A DNA stretch of 64,000 nucleotides from Dillenia suffruticosa. Lineage: Eukaryota; Streptophyta; Magnoliopsida; Dilleniales; Dilleniaceae. The position numbers were made by a program, and so were the translations under genes. Positions 1-11,900 of this stretch are shown here, one piece after another. The notes below the pieces were generated by a model. The model worked only from the letters and a program-made list of their open reading frames with translations. It did no database searches and was not told where the DNA came from. The stretch is taken from the NCBI GenBank assembly GCA_033439265.1, contig JAVTVX010000009.1, forward strand, positions 11,125,109 to 11,189,108, given 5' to 3'. Within the stretch, counting starts at the first letter, position 1, and each line of letters starts with the position of its first letter.

Positions 1-210
1 GTGCGCTGGCTGGGTTGCGTGCTCATGCGATTGCGTGCTCACGCTCGAGCGGGGAAACGCAAGCTGCAGTCGCTTGCTAAGGGGAGAGGGGAGCCGCTGC
101 CGAGCGCGGTGGTGTGTGCTTGCGGGAGGAGGAGAGAGCGACGGAGGGATAGAGAGAGAGCAGCGAGAGGTAGAGAGAGAGTGTGAGACCGAGGGAAAGA
201 GGGAGAGAGG

Positions 211-254
<44 letters not shown>

Positions 255-345
255 GAAAAAAGAGAGATGGGGGAAAGAGAGGGATTGGGGCTTTTTTTTT
301 TAGCCCCAAATCCCAAATTTTTTTTTTCTCCTTCTGGTGTTATAC
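1..345 (-). mobile_element. Edge of a long GC-rich LTR (Tekay-like family), truncated by the window start
   Basis: GC-rich DNA followed by a long (GA)n tract matches in style and order the outer part of the LTRs at 55930-57059 and 49200-49690: GCGCTGG/GCTCGCG motifs, then GAGAGA, then a pyrimidine stretch. On the plus strand a minus-oriented LTR of this family should end in GGTGTTACA; GGTGTTATAC occurs at about 336-345. I infer the U3 end of a minus-oriented LTR. Long open frames here are by-products of GC richness and the (GA)n repeat. Confidence 0.5.
140..268. repeat. (GA)n microsatellite
   Basis: Nearly pure GA/GAGAGA dinucleotide repeat, longest pure run about 219-250. It lies inside the LTR-like fragment, as do the GA tracts of the related LTR at 56280-56520. 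Confidence 0.9.
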
Positions 346-522
346 ATTTACATGTTTTCTCTATAAATTGAGTCCCTTTTGGTGTTTGAATTCGTGTATT
401 TGTTTTCTATTGGTTGTGGTATCTATTGTGAGTTATAGGTAGTGGCGGGCCTAAAATCCATAGGTAGAGAGTGCAGAAAAAAAATTATAAGTTACTTATT
501 CAAATAACAAACATGAATTATA

Positions 523-587
523 TGGTCAAGAGGACCGTCTAGTGGTCATAACTCCTAATCTAAATATTCCAGATTCAAATCTCTATC

Positions 588-618
<31 letters not shown>

Positions 619-622
619 CCTA
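523..622 (+). mobile_element. Short tRNA-derived SINE
   Basis: A roughly 75-bp body carries an A-box-like GTCTAGTGGTCA and a B-box-like GATTCAAATC about 40 bp apart, followed by a run of about 25 A. This is the layout of a tRNA-derived SINE. The body resembles the minus-strand insertion at 26359-26443, which shares the TGGTCATAA core. The exact start and the target duplication are unclear. Confidence 0.6.
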
Positions 623-1339
623 TATCAGAAAATCTAAAATATCAAGAAAAAAATAATTCAACTATAATATTCCAAAAATCAAAAGTTTTAATTAAAAATA
701 TTTACCTTTTTCATGGGACAAATAATAAATTTTTATTCAAATTTGAAGATAGGGTTTGGTAGTTAATTGGAAAAAATTAGAAAATGGAGATTTCAGTATT
801 GGATAAATGAAGAAAATATAAAAAGGGAATCAAGGAAGTAGAAATAAGAGAGATAGCAGAGAGTAGAGGAAATGGAAAGGGGAGGAAAAAAAGATGAAAG
901 GAAAAAAGTGAGGGAAAAACAAGATAAGTGGGAAGAGAGGCGAGAGGGAGAGGAAAAGGAGAGGGAAAGTTAGGGGAAGAAGGGGAGGGCAAAGGAAAAG
1001 TGTTAAAGTGGAATTATCAATGTCAAATTAATATTTCTTAGATTTGAAATCTTATTTACATTTTTCTTTTTTAATTTTAAAAACTATAAAATATTTTTTT
1101 ATTAATTTAAAGAATGTGATAGTAATATCATATTTTATTTTTATTATGTAGTTTGTTTTGAAAAAAAATTATGTGCAATTTAGTTAAATGAATGAGTTAT
1201 AAAAAGATAAGTGAGGTAAAATTATAGTTAAGTGGGTATAAAATAAATGTGGATCACAAAAGCTAATTGAATTTTAGAAAATTGAGGAAGTGCAATTGTC
1301 CACTCCCACTCTTTCTTAAGTCGCCCCCTCATTATAGGT
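623..1339. other. Intergenic, AT-rich with a purine-rich tract
   Basis: No gene seen. A strongly strand-asymmetric purine-rich tract (G/A about 95%) covers roughly 835-1005; the remainder is AT-rich DNA with poly-A and poly-T runs. Confidence 0.6.
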
Positions 1340-1470
1340 CACTATAGAAAAAAAGAAAAAAAAAAACTTTTAGCAGTGGTCAAAAACCGCAAACTATTGG
1401 TAAATATTGTAAAGTTTGGTCAAAATTTCTGCAGCCTATACAGGCACCGATAAATGCCGGTGGTCATGGC
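1340..1470 (+). mobile_element. CACTA-type terminus remnant
   Basis: CACTATAGAAAAAAAG at 1340 has the CACTA terminal sequence followed by an A-rich stretch and then GGTCA/CCG-type short subterminal motifs (1375-1470). No matching right end with a 3-bp duplication was found, so this is a remnant or an unresolved left end. Confidence 0.4.
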
Positions 1471-3170
1471 CGTTGGCATAAGTTGTACTGTATGCCGTCT
1501 GTGTTTCCTATGAGCATTTTGCTCTCTTTAAAGACCAAAGAAAAACAAAAAAAGAAAAAATATATATATATATATATATATTTGAAACATATCAAAATCC
1601 AATGAAGATACTTACAAGGGAATAAGAATAAAAGAGAACAAATTTCATTTATAAGAAATATATTACCCTTTGTTCTCGTTACATGAATGTACCTCTTTAA
1701 CATCTCAAACCAAAAATAGAAGTACCGTCATTCTCTCCTCTTCTTCCAACCAACTGGACACTTAAAAAATACAACCATGTTCTTGATCATTGTGTTTCCT
1801 TACAACTCATAAAGAAAAGAGATTTGCACACATATTGGTGTATATTTAATAAAAGGGGCATAGGCATGTTAAACATGATTCGTTGGTTAAATGTTATGAT
1901 ACCAAGATGAGTTTTGCATAGATAAGACATACATTTCCTTTGTTGTGCTAGAGATGCCCCAATAACCCATTCATGGTGCATGAGGTTATCATGCTGCCAG
2001 GTATTCTTTCTCTTCCAAACTCCAACTTGTTTATAGTTTTGGCTGACGCGAGGCAACCTTGCATGGAAAGAGCAACAAACAAAAACTAAAAACATAGTTA
2101 AAATAATAGGATCGTTTTGTGATCATAAAAGTGATGAGGTCTGTGGCAGAAAGAATAAAATAATAAAATGAGAAAGTTGCTTCTTGTGCTCTTATGATTT
2201 CGAGGTAATAGAGAAGAATTTCCTACGGAGCAGTTATGGATTCTATTACCAAGATAACTTGGAAAACAATATGAATGTCACTTAATGGGATACTAAAATC
2301 AAAATGAAGCTGTCGCAAGAACATCAAAAGTAACAGCAACAGTTACTATTATGGGGAATTTCTTTTTTTTCGGAGGGGGTTATAATTACTCCATTTGGCC
2401 ACCAAGATAATGGCTAGAACACAGAACACTAGAAAAGGTCAGCATGAGTTCCAAATGCCACCGCTGAATAACTAAAGCACAGATTAAAAGACTGCATTAC
2501 CAAGGGAGACCACGATGGATCACAACAATGAAGCATCAAGTGAAGCATTTGTAGATAGTCGAATCAATAATTAGGATATGGCAGGAGCACATAAACCAGA
2601 CTTTGACAGAAAGAACACAATGTCATTGTCATTGTGATGGTCAAGCAATTGGTCGCATGGGTAAAGTTTGTTTAGCACAAACCCTGAAGCCATGCGAGGA
2701 AATTCACCCCAAAGATAAAACCCAATCAAGGGTTGAGAGAAAAGGTTTATTAATTCAAAAGCTACTTTACAATGAGAAATAAGATGTTAAGATAGCCTAA
2801 GCAACCTAAGTAGATAAGGAAACGAGATAAGGAAACTATTTATGAATACCCTGTACATCATTGTAAAATAAAATAAAGATATGAAAGCAAGCTTCTAGGC
2901 AGGATTTGGATGTAGCCGCGCACGACAGGCACCCGCCTCAGTTTTGGACAGGGCGAAAGTGAGTTCAGACATCACCTCATGCCCCTAACTCACAGGAGTG
3001 CAATTCTTTTTCAGGGACGTGTTTGCAGATTCTGAAAATTTAAGTTTCGGGAAAGTGAGTGCAATTCAAACTAGATAAGGATTTGCATTTGCATATTCTG
3101 ATAATTTATTATCGAATTTGCTCTAATAGTATAGAATGCGAAGTACTTTTTTAGGCTTCTATACTCCAAT
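1471..3170. other. Intergenic, no recognisable gene
   Basis: Mixed unique-looking DNA with a (TA)n tract at about 1560-1580. The stretch 2690-2990 looks like old retroelement sequence but no coding domain or matching LTR was found. Open frames in this stretch are short and unsupported. Confidence 0.5.
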
Positions 3171-3179
3171 TGGTTAATT

Positions 3180-3945
3180 TAAGTTTCGTCGCTAAAATTA
3201 ATTATTTTTTAATTAGCATTTTATATTTTATTTTATTATTTTATATTAACAAATCATATTTATTATTTTATAATATTTTAAATTAACATTTTATTTTATT
3301 TTTAAAAAAGAATAATGTTATTTTATTTTTTAAATCTTTTATTATTTTATTTTAAGTTAGCATTTTATTATTTAATTATTTTATAACAAATTAGTATTTT
3401 CTATAATTTTATTATTGTAAAAAAAAATATGAGAGTAAAATAACAAATATATAAAAAAAATGATTAGACATTCTGGTATAGTGGTTGTCACAACTCAAAC
3501 TCTCGTTACATGTCCAGATTTGAGTCCGGATGATGACACTTTTTGGAAGAAAACAAAAAAGAAGGCAAGCGGGTGTGGGCGTGGGCGTGGGCGCAAGGAG
3601 ATGGAGGGAGCACGAATTTGCAGGCATTGGTGGATTACTTAATGCTATCAGCAATGAAATTTCCATCGCTGATAGTTTTACATATTATTTGAAATCAACA
3701 ATGGAATATAATCGACAAAAAGTTTTAACGACGGAAATATTTCGTCACTAATCCGTTGGAAAATTCAATGACCGATGGTCTTTCATCACTAACATTTTGC
3801 AATGAGACTTTCAATGATAAAATTAGCGACGAAAAATTTTCGTCGTTAATACTTCTCAGCGACGAAATTTTTATTATCAGCGATAAAATTTTTATTATCA
3901 ACGACGAATTATTTTATCACCGATATCTTACTTTTTTTAGTAGTG
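3180..3945. mobile_element. Decayed CACTA element with AT-rich core
   Basis: A CGTCGCTAA-type subterminal motif at about 3186 is followed by an AT-rich core (3200-3420). Then comes a dense array of CGACGAAA/CGTCGTTA motifs (3650-3930) ending in TTTTTTTAGTAGTG at 3945, a CACTA right end. Architecture and motifs match the complete element at 6526-7522. The left terminus is not recognisable, and a SINE sits inside at about 3462-3560. Confidence 0.6.
3462..3560 (+). mobile_element. tRNA-derived SINE remnant
   Basis: GGTATAGTGGTTGTCACAA resembles an A box and GATTTGAGTCC a B box, in the spacing expected of a pol III promoter. The head resembles the reverse-strand copy at about 48140-48225. It lies within the decayed CACTA element. 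Confidence 0.5.
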
Positions 3946-5189
3946 AAACAACTCAAGAAGTGAAGGTAGTTTCCTTTTCGTGGTGATAGATTATGTTGAA
4001 TACTTTAACTCGATGAGTTTACTTGTCGTACAAGATATCCGAGTCATTGAGAATTCCAAACCAAATGATCTCCTTCCCTTACTATTTTTCCGTTATTTAT
4101 ATCCACATATAATCAGAATTGATTAATTTTTGGTTGATATAGGCTCTCTCATTCACAGTTCATAGTTTATGTATCTTTATTAGCTTATGTACTTTTGCAT
4201 GTCTTATATTCATCGGAAGGGATGCGTGCTCAACTGATAGTTGGTTGACCATTTTTTTTTAATATATCAGGTGCATGAGATTTGAATAAGGAAATTCGAG
4301 TAGCTATGGTAGACTTTGTGTTTAGGGATTTTAAATATCTTACTCCATTTTAGTTTTTGACCAATTTTGTATTGATTTTCTTGAATTAGTTTGCCCAAGT
4401 GCCATATATGTTATGATATACATGTAATAAGTGGATTTTTATTTTTTTTTTTTAATTTTCTTTGTTGGTTTTTGAATTGTGTTGGGGTTAGATGTGCTTA
4501 AGACCTAAGTTTGAAATCTTGCATGAGCTTAGTTATAGTTAATAAGTTTTGACGTGGTATGAGTTGTCACCTTTATGTTTATGTATGTTGGGGTATAGTA
4601 GTTGTAAGTGTGATCAGTGGTTTAAAGTTTGTTATGGCTGAGTTTCATGTTAGATGTCATGTGCTGCTTGGTAGGCCTTGAGGTCCATTAATGCTCACTG
4701 TTGATATGATATTAGAGTACTACACATTTTAGATTGCTGATGCTAATCCTGAGGGGCTGGTTTTAGTCAATTTACCGGAAAACTCTATCCAATTTTCTAG
4801 AAAAATGTAGTTAAATTAGAAGTTTAATTTTTATTTTTATTTTTTTCATTTTTTCTTTTGTATTTCACACGTGTGGGAAATGATTTAGTGTGCGTATGTT
4901 TTATAATGATTTAATTTTTACTTTCCTATAATTTTTTTTTTCCCACTTTGTTAAGAAATACGACACACTTAAATAGTGGGTCATCGTGATGGCAAAAAAT
5001 GCTTTGGCTTTCTAGAAATGCCCTTGCACCGGATCCCATCATAAAACTAATTATTTTCAAGCTTGTTTTAGGGGTAATTTTGTCTTTTTATCCTGGCAAT
5101 CTATTATTATTGTTTTTCATTTTCAAGAGTTAGAACCATAAGGAGCCGACACCTGTCCAACCGTCACAATTCTTTTCCCTTTTTGGTTG
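3946..5189. other. Intergenic, no recognisable gene
   Basis: AT-rich sequence with several T runs. No coding segment longer than a few dozen codons and no paired repeat was recognised. Confidence 0.5.
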
Positions 5190-5437
5190 GGTCAACCACT
5201 TTGGAGAAAAAAATATATATAGAGAGATAGAAAGAGGAGAGAGAGAAAGCGAGAGAATTGAGAGATAGAGAGAGAAAGATTATAGAGAGATAGAGAGGGA
5301 AAAAGAGAGATTTTATTTCATATTCAACACATATTTTGACATTACTATTTATACTATTTTTATTAACATTTAACTATTTCTATTAACTATTAACTAATAT
5401 TTATAACTATTATTAATTACTAATTATAGTTGCTATA
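5190..5437 (-). repeat. 3' LTR of the small non-autonomous element
   Basis: Carries the GAGAGATAGAAAGAGG block, then TATTT-rich sequence ending in TAGTTGCTATA. Matches 6215-6500 along its length with small indels. Confidence 0.65.
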
Positions 5438-6214
5438 ATACTTCCCCCTTTGAGAACATCCTTATTCTCAAAAATAGAAAATCAAGAATTGAAATTTGAA
5501 TTCATAAATTTTTAACCAAATCTTGTATTTATATTGAAAGAGAAGATAATAAAGACGAACAATCGATATGACTTGAGTTACATGAAAAGTAGTGAGAAAA
5601 AAAATAGAAATGCGAGAGATTGAGAGAGACATTTCTTGAACTTCTTTTTGGTAAAAGATTTTTCTCAACGAACAATGAAAATTCAATCTTTGAAAAGTTT
5701 GACAAGAATCCAACTTTTTTCTTAGACAATTGAAATCTTGCTTCTAATGAAGAGTTTTTCTCAATGAAACTCAAAATTTCAACTTTTAGAAAGTTTGACA
5801 AGAAATCATCATTATTGGGTTCTTCTTTAGTCATTTGTGATATTCTTCCACCCTTAACATTGTTTCACTAAGAGTAGATCTCAACATTTGTTCACTAGAA
5901 TTAGATAAAATTAAAAACTCAAAAAATATATCAATACCTTATTCTTCCATGGGTTTTGATATTATTTCATTTGCTATTTGATTTGTTTCATTGCTTTCCA
6001 CTTTTTTTTTCTTGCTCCTTTTGTATCAAAGTTTTGATATCTTCATCGATACCAAATATTTTCAATATACGTGTCATGAGAACGTTCATCCTTTTATCGT
6101 GTTCTTTCCATATTTTCTTCCATTCTGGCCTATAAATCTCTCTTTTTTTTATTCTTCAAACAAATCATCTTTCATAATTGATTATACCAAAAATCATATA
6201 TTTTGATATCAATT

Positions 6215-6500
6215 TATAACAATCCACTTTAGATAGGAAAAATGTATAAAGAGAGATAGAAAGAGGAGAGAGAGAAAGAGAGAGACTTGAGAGATAGAGA
6301 GAGAAAGACTATAAAGAGATAGAGATGAAGAAAGAGAGATTTCATTCCATTACATTCAATTCCATATCCAATGCATGTTTTAACATTATTATTTATATTA
6401 TTTTTATCAATTATTTAACTGCTTCTATAATTACTAATTAATGTATTAATTACTAATTAATATTTGTAATTATAATTAACTACTAATCATAGTTATTACA
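6215..6500 (-). repeat. 5' LTR of the small non-autonomous element
   Basis: Partner of 5190-5437. The primer binding site lies directly beside its inner edge, at 6200-6212. Confidence 0.65.
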
Positions 6501-6525
6501 ACGTTTAAGGCTGGGCCTTTGGTCA

Positions 6526-7522
6526 CACTACTAAAAAACAGATTTTCAAAGACGGAAAAATTCTTCGCTAAAAGTCATTTTTCCGTCACTGAACGGTATC
6601 AGCGATGGATTTTTTCCATCGCTAAATCCGTCGCTGAAAGTCACTCTGTTAAATATCAGTGACGGATTTAGTTCCGTCGTTAATATCAGTGACGGAAAAA
6701 AATCCATCGTTAATAAAAAAAATGAAAAAAAAAGAAAAGAAAAAAATCAGCGATGGATCCCAATCCGTCGCTGATTTTGAGTTCTAAAAAAAATGTATGC
6801 GTTGCTCCAAGGCCTGCTGACACGCCCATCAACCTGCGTTTGTGAGAAATGCCTCGACTGACCTTCGAACTTGAGCACAATGGAAATGGCAAGAGGAGTG
6901 CTAGACTAAGTAAAGTTTCTAATCATATTCTTCTTTTTTTTACTTATTATCTTTATCAAATATTTTTTAAAAATAATAAAATAATATTAAATTATAATTT
7001 TTTATAAAATAGTAAAATAATTTTATTTTAGATTAAAATAAAATAATATTATTCTTCTATAAAATAAAATAAAATAAAATAAAAGTAAAAATAAAAAGAA
7101 TTATTAAATAAAAATTAAAAAATTAAAAAATTAAAAAAATTTGTCGGTAATCCGTCGCTAATTTTTCCGTCGGTAATTTATTGCTAATTTTTTCGTTGTT
7201 AATCCATCGTTGATGACTGTACATATTTTTTGTTTTAATTTTTTATCATTCACCAATACACTGACGGATTAACGACGGAAATTTTCTATTGCTAAAAATT
7301 TCCTCAGTAATCCGTCACTGATAAGCCTTTTTTTTTTTTTTTTTTTTTTTACGGTTGACCACTACAAAAACAGATTAGCGACTGAAATATTTATGTCGTT
7401 AATTCGTCACAAATTGCTTGGTATTTGATCCAACGGTATTCCGTCATAAATCCATTATTATTAACGACGGAATTTTTTCTGTCGATAATTTTCAATCGCT
7501 GAAAGTTTGTTTTCTTATAGTG
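6526..7522. mobile_element. Non-autonomous CACTA (En/Spm) element, 997 bp
   Basis: Starts CACTACTAAAAAACAG at 6526 and ends TTTTCTTATAGTG at 7522. It is flanked by the 3-bp direct repeat TCA (6523-6525 and 7523-7525), the duplication length typical of CACTA elements. Subterminal regions are packed with GACGGA/TCCGTC and CGATGGA/TCCATCG motifs on both strands, the presumed transposase-binding sites. The core is AT-rich (6900-7140). No transposase is encoded. A second internal CACTAC terminus at 7360 suggests a composite. Confidence 0.85.
7360..7522. mobile_element. Possible inner 163-bp CACTA mini-element
   Basis: CACTACAAAAACAGATTAGCG at 7360-7379 has the same terminal form as the outer element and shares its right end. 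The three bases before it (GAC) do not match the TCA after 7522, so either it is an internal relic or the outer element is a fusion of two copies. Confidence 0.4.
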
Positions 7523-7561
7523 TCACTTGCAGTTCACGGTCAAACCCACCTAGTGATCAAG

Positions 7562-7944
7562 TGTTATGAATTCACTTCAGAATGTGCAAGGACCAAGCTG
7601 TAGTCAGTTAAGTTCAACTTAACAGTCTGTAGGAAGCTTGTCTTGGTTGAGTGAATTTGAAGCTTCTGGTAACAATGGTGTGATGGATGGTAGTAGCAAT
7701 GATTGAGAATGAAGGAGAATTAGAAGATTAAGGAGAGGAGCGAGCAAGGATAGAGAGAATGAAGACTGAACAATAATACTTCCATATCTTTCCTAGTTGA
7801 TGTCAGATCCTTTTATTACAATGTCAATGGTCTAACTACCTAACTCCCTCAACTAACCACAACTAATTTTGGATGCTACTAACTACTCTTTCTTGTCTCT
7901 TACTGCTAGCCGTTACATTCAAAAGAATTCCTAATGCTGTTACA
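7562..7944 (-). repeat. 3' LTR of the Reina-like element
   Basis: Direct repeat of 17098-17504 with high identity by eye. On the minus strand it begins TGTAACAGC and ends CATAACA. The purine tract AAAGGAGGGAAGAAAT (minus strand, 7945-7960) precedes it directly. Confidence 0.85.
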
Positions 7945-7973
7945 ATTTCTTCCCTCCTTTGAAATCCTTGTCC

Positions 7974-8967
7974 TCAAGGATTAAAATCTGGAAACTGAGA
8001 CCTGATAAATCCCATGTCCTCCCATGTAGACTCTAGACTCAAGTTTACATATCTAAGGTATACCATTCTGCGTGATCACTCTCCTTTTGAGTACTACTTC
8101 TGGCTTAACTAAGGCCTGTCCATTAGTTCTGACCTTAGGTAATTCAAGCATCACATTTTGGGTTGGACCAATCCTCTTTTTAAATAAAGATACATGAAAT
8201 ACTGATTGTATTTTGGATCCCAGTGGCAACTGTAATTTGTGAGCTACCTTCCCTTCCCTGTTCTTGCTAAGACTGGAAAGGGTCTATAATATTTAGAAGA
8301 ACGCTTAAGTTGTTTCCTCAATTCTACTGATTGTTGCCTGTAAGGTTGCAGTTTAAGGTAGACCCAATCTCCCATCTCAAACTATTTTTCAGTTCTATTC
8401 TTATCTGCTACAGTCTGCATTTTGTTTTGAGCTTATGTCAAATGATCATGCAAAATCCTTAACATGGCTTGCCTATTCTGAACAAAACTCTCTGCAGATG
8501 TTGTCGTCTCCAAGTATGGTCCCATAGGAATGAATTTAGGTTGATATCCATACAAAGCTTCGAAAGGGGTCATCTTTATGTTTGAGTGGAAGCTGGTATT
8601 ATACCACCATTCAACTAAGCTCAACCACCGATACCACTGTCCAGGTCTATCAAAAATTATACATTGCAGGTAACCTTCTAAGTATTGATTGAGTCTCTCA
8701 CTTTGTCCATCTGTTTAATGATGGTAAGCACTGCTTAACTTCAGTTGGACCCTATTAATTTGAATAATTCCTATCAAAATAAGCTGGTGAATACCTTATC
8801 TCGATCAGTTATAATAGCCTCTGGAAGTCCGTGCAGTCTGAACACACGGTCTACAAACACTTGAGCTACTTTCATGGTAGTGTAGGGGTGTTGAAGTGCA
8901 ATAAAGTGACTGAATTTGATGAGTTTATCTATAACCACCACAATGGTGTCATATCCTTGAGACTCTG
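7974..8967 (-). pseudogene. Integrase C-terminal half and chromodomain of the Reina-like pol
   Basis: Minus-strand pieces read GYDTIVVVIDKLIKFSHFIAL, then DRVFRLHGLPEAIITDRDKVF, the integrase catalytic core including the second acidic residue in TDRDKVF. Further on come SLVEWWYNTSFHSNIKMTPF and FEALYGYQP, then VFHVSLFKKRIGP, and finally TWEDMGFIRSQFPDFNP with a stop at 7974-7976. These are the core, C-terminal and chromodomain segments of a chromovirus integrase, which would insert element cDNA, probably guided by chromatin. Frames shift between segments. The 5' side is cut by the LTR inserted at 8968. Confidence 0.8.
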
Positions 8968-11900
8968 TGTAACACCGACACTCGGTGCACTGTATATTAT
9001 ACTCTTCATTATTTTGTATATAATATATTTTTATTTTCATATAGAGAAAAGTCACTCATAACTTTTTCTGATTTAAAGCTCTTGAAAATTTTTGGCGAGA
9101 TTGCCAAAAGATAAAATTTTTTCCTCCGAGCTATTTTAAAATCTACTCGTACAATTTCGACCCTGATGAAATTTCACGTGCTAAAGCAACTTAAAAGGTT
9201 AAGGAAACTTGAATTTGGATAATTCTCAATCGTTTGTGAAGAAACACCTGATACTTAATCGCCGGAGGCGAAAATTTGTCTTCACTGAGCCAAATTTAAT
9301 TCTACCTGTGCAAAATTGCTAAATTTTTGCCAGGAAGCCTAAATTTAGCTAAATTAACATTTTATCAAGTTAAAATGAAATTTTGGAAATTTTGTAGAAA
9401 TTTGCATGGAATGAAGGGAAATTTAATCTACCGTGTCAAAATGAAAACCACACGTGCAAATTTGACATCTTGAGATATATACATGCTAAATTCACTTTAA
9501 AAGTGAAGGATCAATGAGTAAAAATAAAATTTAAACCGTAGTACAAAAACGCTTGGTACTCTAAAATTTTCGCCTGAGAAACCTTAGTTTTTGGTATAAT
9601 TGAAATTTGTCCGAGTAAACGGTCTCGTTTCCACCCAAGACCAATTGCATTGAACTCAGCACAAAATTTTGAGCCCGTAGTGAGATTTTACGAATTTTTA
9701 GGTCAAGATGAAATTTTGACCGGTCAAGGGACTTGTGAGCAAATTATGGGTCAAAGGGTTTCTTTGTAAATAATAAAAGTTTGGAGAAAGTAATAAATTA
9801 TGTAATAAATGTGGTTGGAATGTGTGATACCAAATGGTAGGCCAAGATCATTTGTAGAGAATCAAGAATACATGAGAACTATTGGATCCATAAAGCTAGT
9901 GTGAACACTCAAGCCGCTTTGTTTGACTTTGTGACATGCTTATGCCAAATAATCCTAATTTGGATGGTTGGAATCTAATCTTGGAATTGATCAATGGCCA
10001 AGATTAATTGAGGTGGAGTTAACAATGCTTAACCCTTGTAAACATTCCAAAACCATGGTTAAGCCAAATAATTAAAAAAAAAAAAAACTAGACTTGCTCT
10101 TCCTTCTTCAAATGAGAAGAAAACGTGAACTTAGAAGAGGCAAGAAACTCCTTCCCTCCCTTCATGGTCGTGAGCTTCACCAAGAGGAGAAGCTTGAGCC
10201 CTTCAACTTTAAGTGCTGAACTTTTTAGCTAGAAATAATCCACTCACCACATACTACAACATATCCAAAAATTAGAGAAAAATGAGGAGGTTAGCTTGGT
10301 GAACCACAAGGAGGTCATGAGCTAACAAGGAGGAAAGGAGAGCTCTTGTGATGTGCAGTCGCGGCAGCAGTACTAGGAGGCCAAGATCTTGATGTTCTTG
10401 AGTGAATTTAAGGAGAATCAAGAGCAAGAAGTGGAGGTAAGTGTGATTCCATGCTTTACTAAAATTCTGCACATGTTCATTTTAGGTATGGCAAGTTTTC
10501 ACTAACCCAAAATTAGGTGGAACCTTGAATTAGTGAGGGAAGTATGTGCTGGAAATTTGTGGACAGCCGTGAGATGCATTTGGTGGGTGTGATGAATGTG
10601 CAGAAAAATTTGGAGTATGTATGTGAGCATTTGGGCCAGCTTTTGTGTTTTCTTTGAATTCCTAGGCAAACCTTAGTATTTTTCTGAGATTTTTGGTGGA
10701 TAACTTGTAGACATTCTAAACCATAACATGTTAAAAATTGGGGTCAAAATGAGGAAGTTTGCTTAGGGAACTAGGGTTGGCCGAAATTTGAAGTCAAGGA
10801 GGAAACCAGAGTTATGAAATCTGAACATTTTGATCTAGTTGTAGTGTTTTAACTATACCATTTTTTGCACAAGGGAAAATTTAGTGAACTTTTTGCACAT
10901 GAAACTAGACATTCAGAGCTTTAAAATGAGATAAGAACCGTTGCATTCTGAGTAGAGATAGATTTTATATGATTTTTCAAAATTAGGTATTCTGCACTAA
11001 TTCCCTATTCAGTCCTGTATTTTTCCTTGATTTCGGCAACAACACTAACCTAATTTTTCAAGCCCCTTCCTGATAGATTCAGATCTTGTGCTAGTTGAAC
11101 GAATTATAGACCTATGTCTTAGCTTTCCAAGGAGGTAAGGATCACCTCAATCTAACCCATGTGTCAAAAGTTACAGCCATTCTTCTGAAACTCATCAGAG
11201 GATCCTCCATTTTCTAACACTAAAAACAGTAGCATTGCACGACCCCCTTCCAACCGTTTTTTGCAAAACCTTAAAAATGAAAAGTTGTAGATCTCCCTCT
11301 TATCCACCTACTGTAAAAATTGCAGTCAATTTTCTCAAGGGAATAAAGAGTTATACAAAATCCCCCAAAACTATGCAGAAAAGATTCTACTTCTCGACCA
11401 AAACTGAATAGAGATTTTGGTCGTCAATTTCAGACCCCTTCTAGGCGTAACTGGAAGAAACCCAAAACATGAAAAATGTAAGGTTACGTGTCTTCTAGGT
11501 ACTATAAAATGTTTAGGTAATTTGGAGTTGTGTTAAAAGTTGTGATGGTTGTGCTAAAAATTGGACATAGAACAGACTTCTAAAATGTAATGTGGGCAAA
11601 ATTGTGCTATTTCAGGGACTTGCACTAGGAATTTGAGAAAGTGCCCAACTAAGACGTTGTAGCCTTGTGTACTCCAACATGGTAAAAAATTAGAGTCTTT
11701 GCATGAATAGATTGTGAGATATGTGAAATTTGAATAGAAAGTAAGAGTTGGATTGATTTGAAAATGTGAACTTTAAGAAATCTTCCATCGAGATTTTGGA
11801 GATAAGTTCAGCACGAAAAGTGTGAGTTTTTATGTGAGCCAACCATAGAAATTGGAATTTCCCAATTCTGACCCCGGTTGAGGAACTTGTGGTCAATTCC

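Larger units (their letters stand above)
5190..6500 (-). mobile_element. Small non-autonomous LTR retrotransposon (SMART/TRIM-like)
   Basis: Two direct repeats of about 250-285 bp flank roughly 780 bp. Read on the minus strand the parts come in the right order. The 5' LTR is at about 6215-6500. Then comes an initiator-Met-like primer site TTGATATC with the next bases AAAA (plus 6200-6212), then an internal region, then a purine tract CAAAGGGGGAAGTA just before the 3' LTR at about 5190-5437. The internal region (about 6130-5960) can be read as a short lysine-rich helical peptide resembling a gypsy gag N-terminus, ended by a stop. There is no RT or integrase. Outer limits are approximate and no clear target duplication was found. 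Confidence 0.65.

Noticed and set aside
1..442. Overlapping open frames of 60-135 codons near the window start
   Set aside because: All run through the (GA)n repeat as Arg/Glu or Ser/Leu strings, so they are composition artefacts inside an LTR-like fragment.
1340..3945. A single 2.6-kb CACTA element joining the ends at 1340 and 3945
   Set aside because: Subterminal motifs differ between the ends and the flanking triplets (GGT and AAA) do not match.
3460..3986. Open frames of 60-76 codons
   Set aside because: They cross a SINE and CACTA subterminal repeats.
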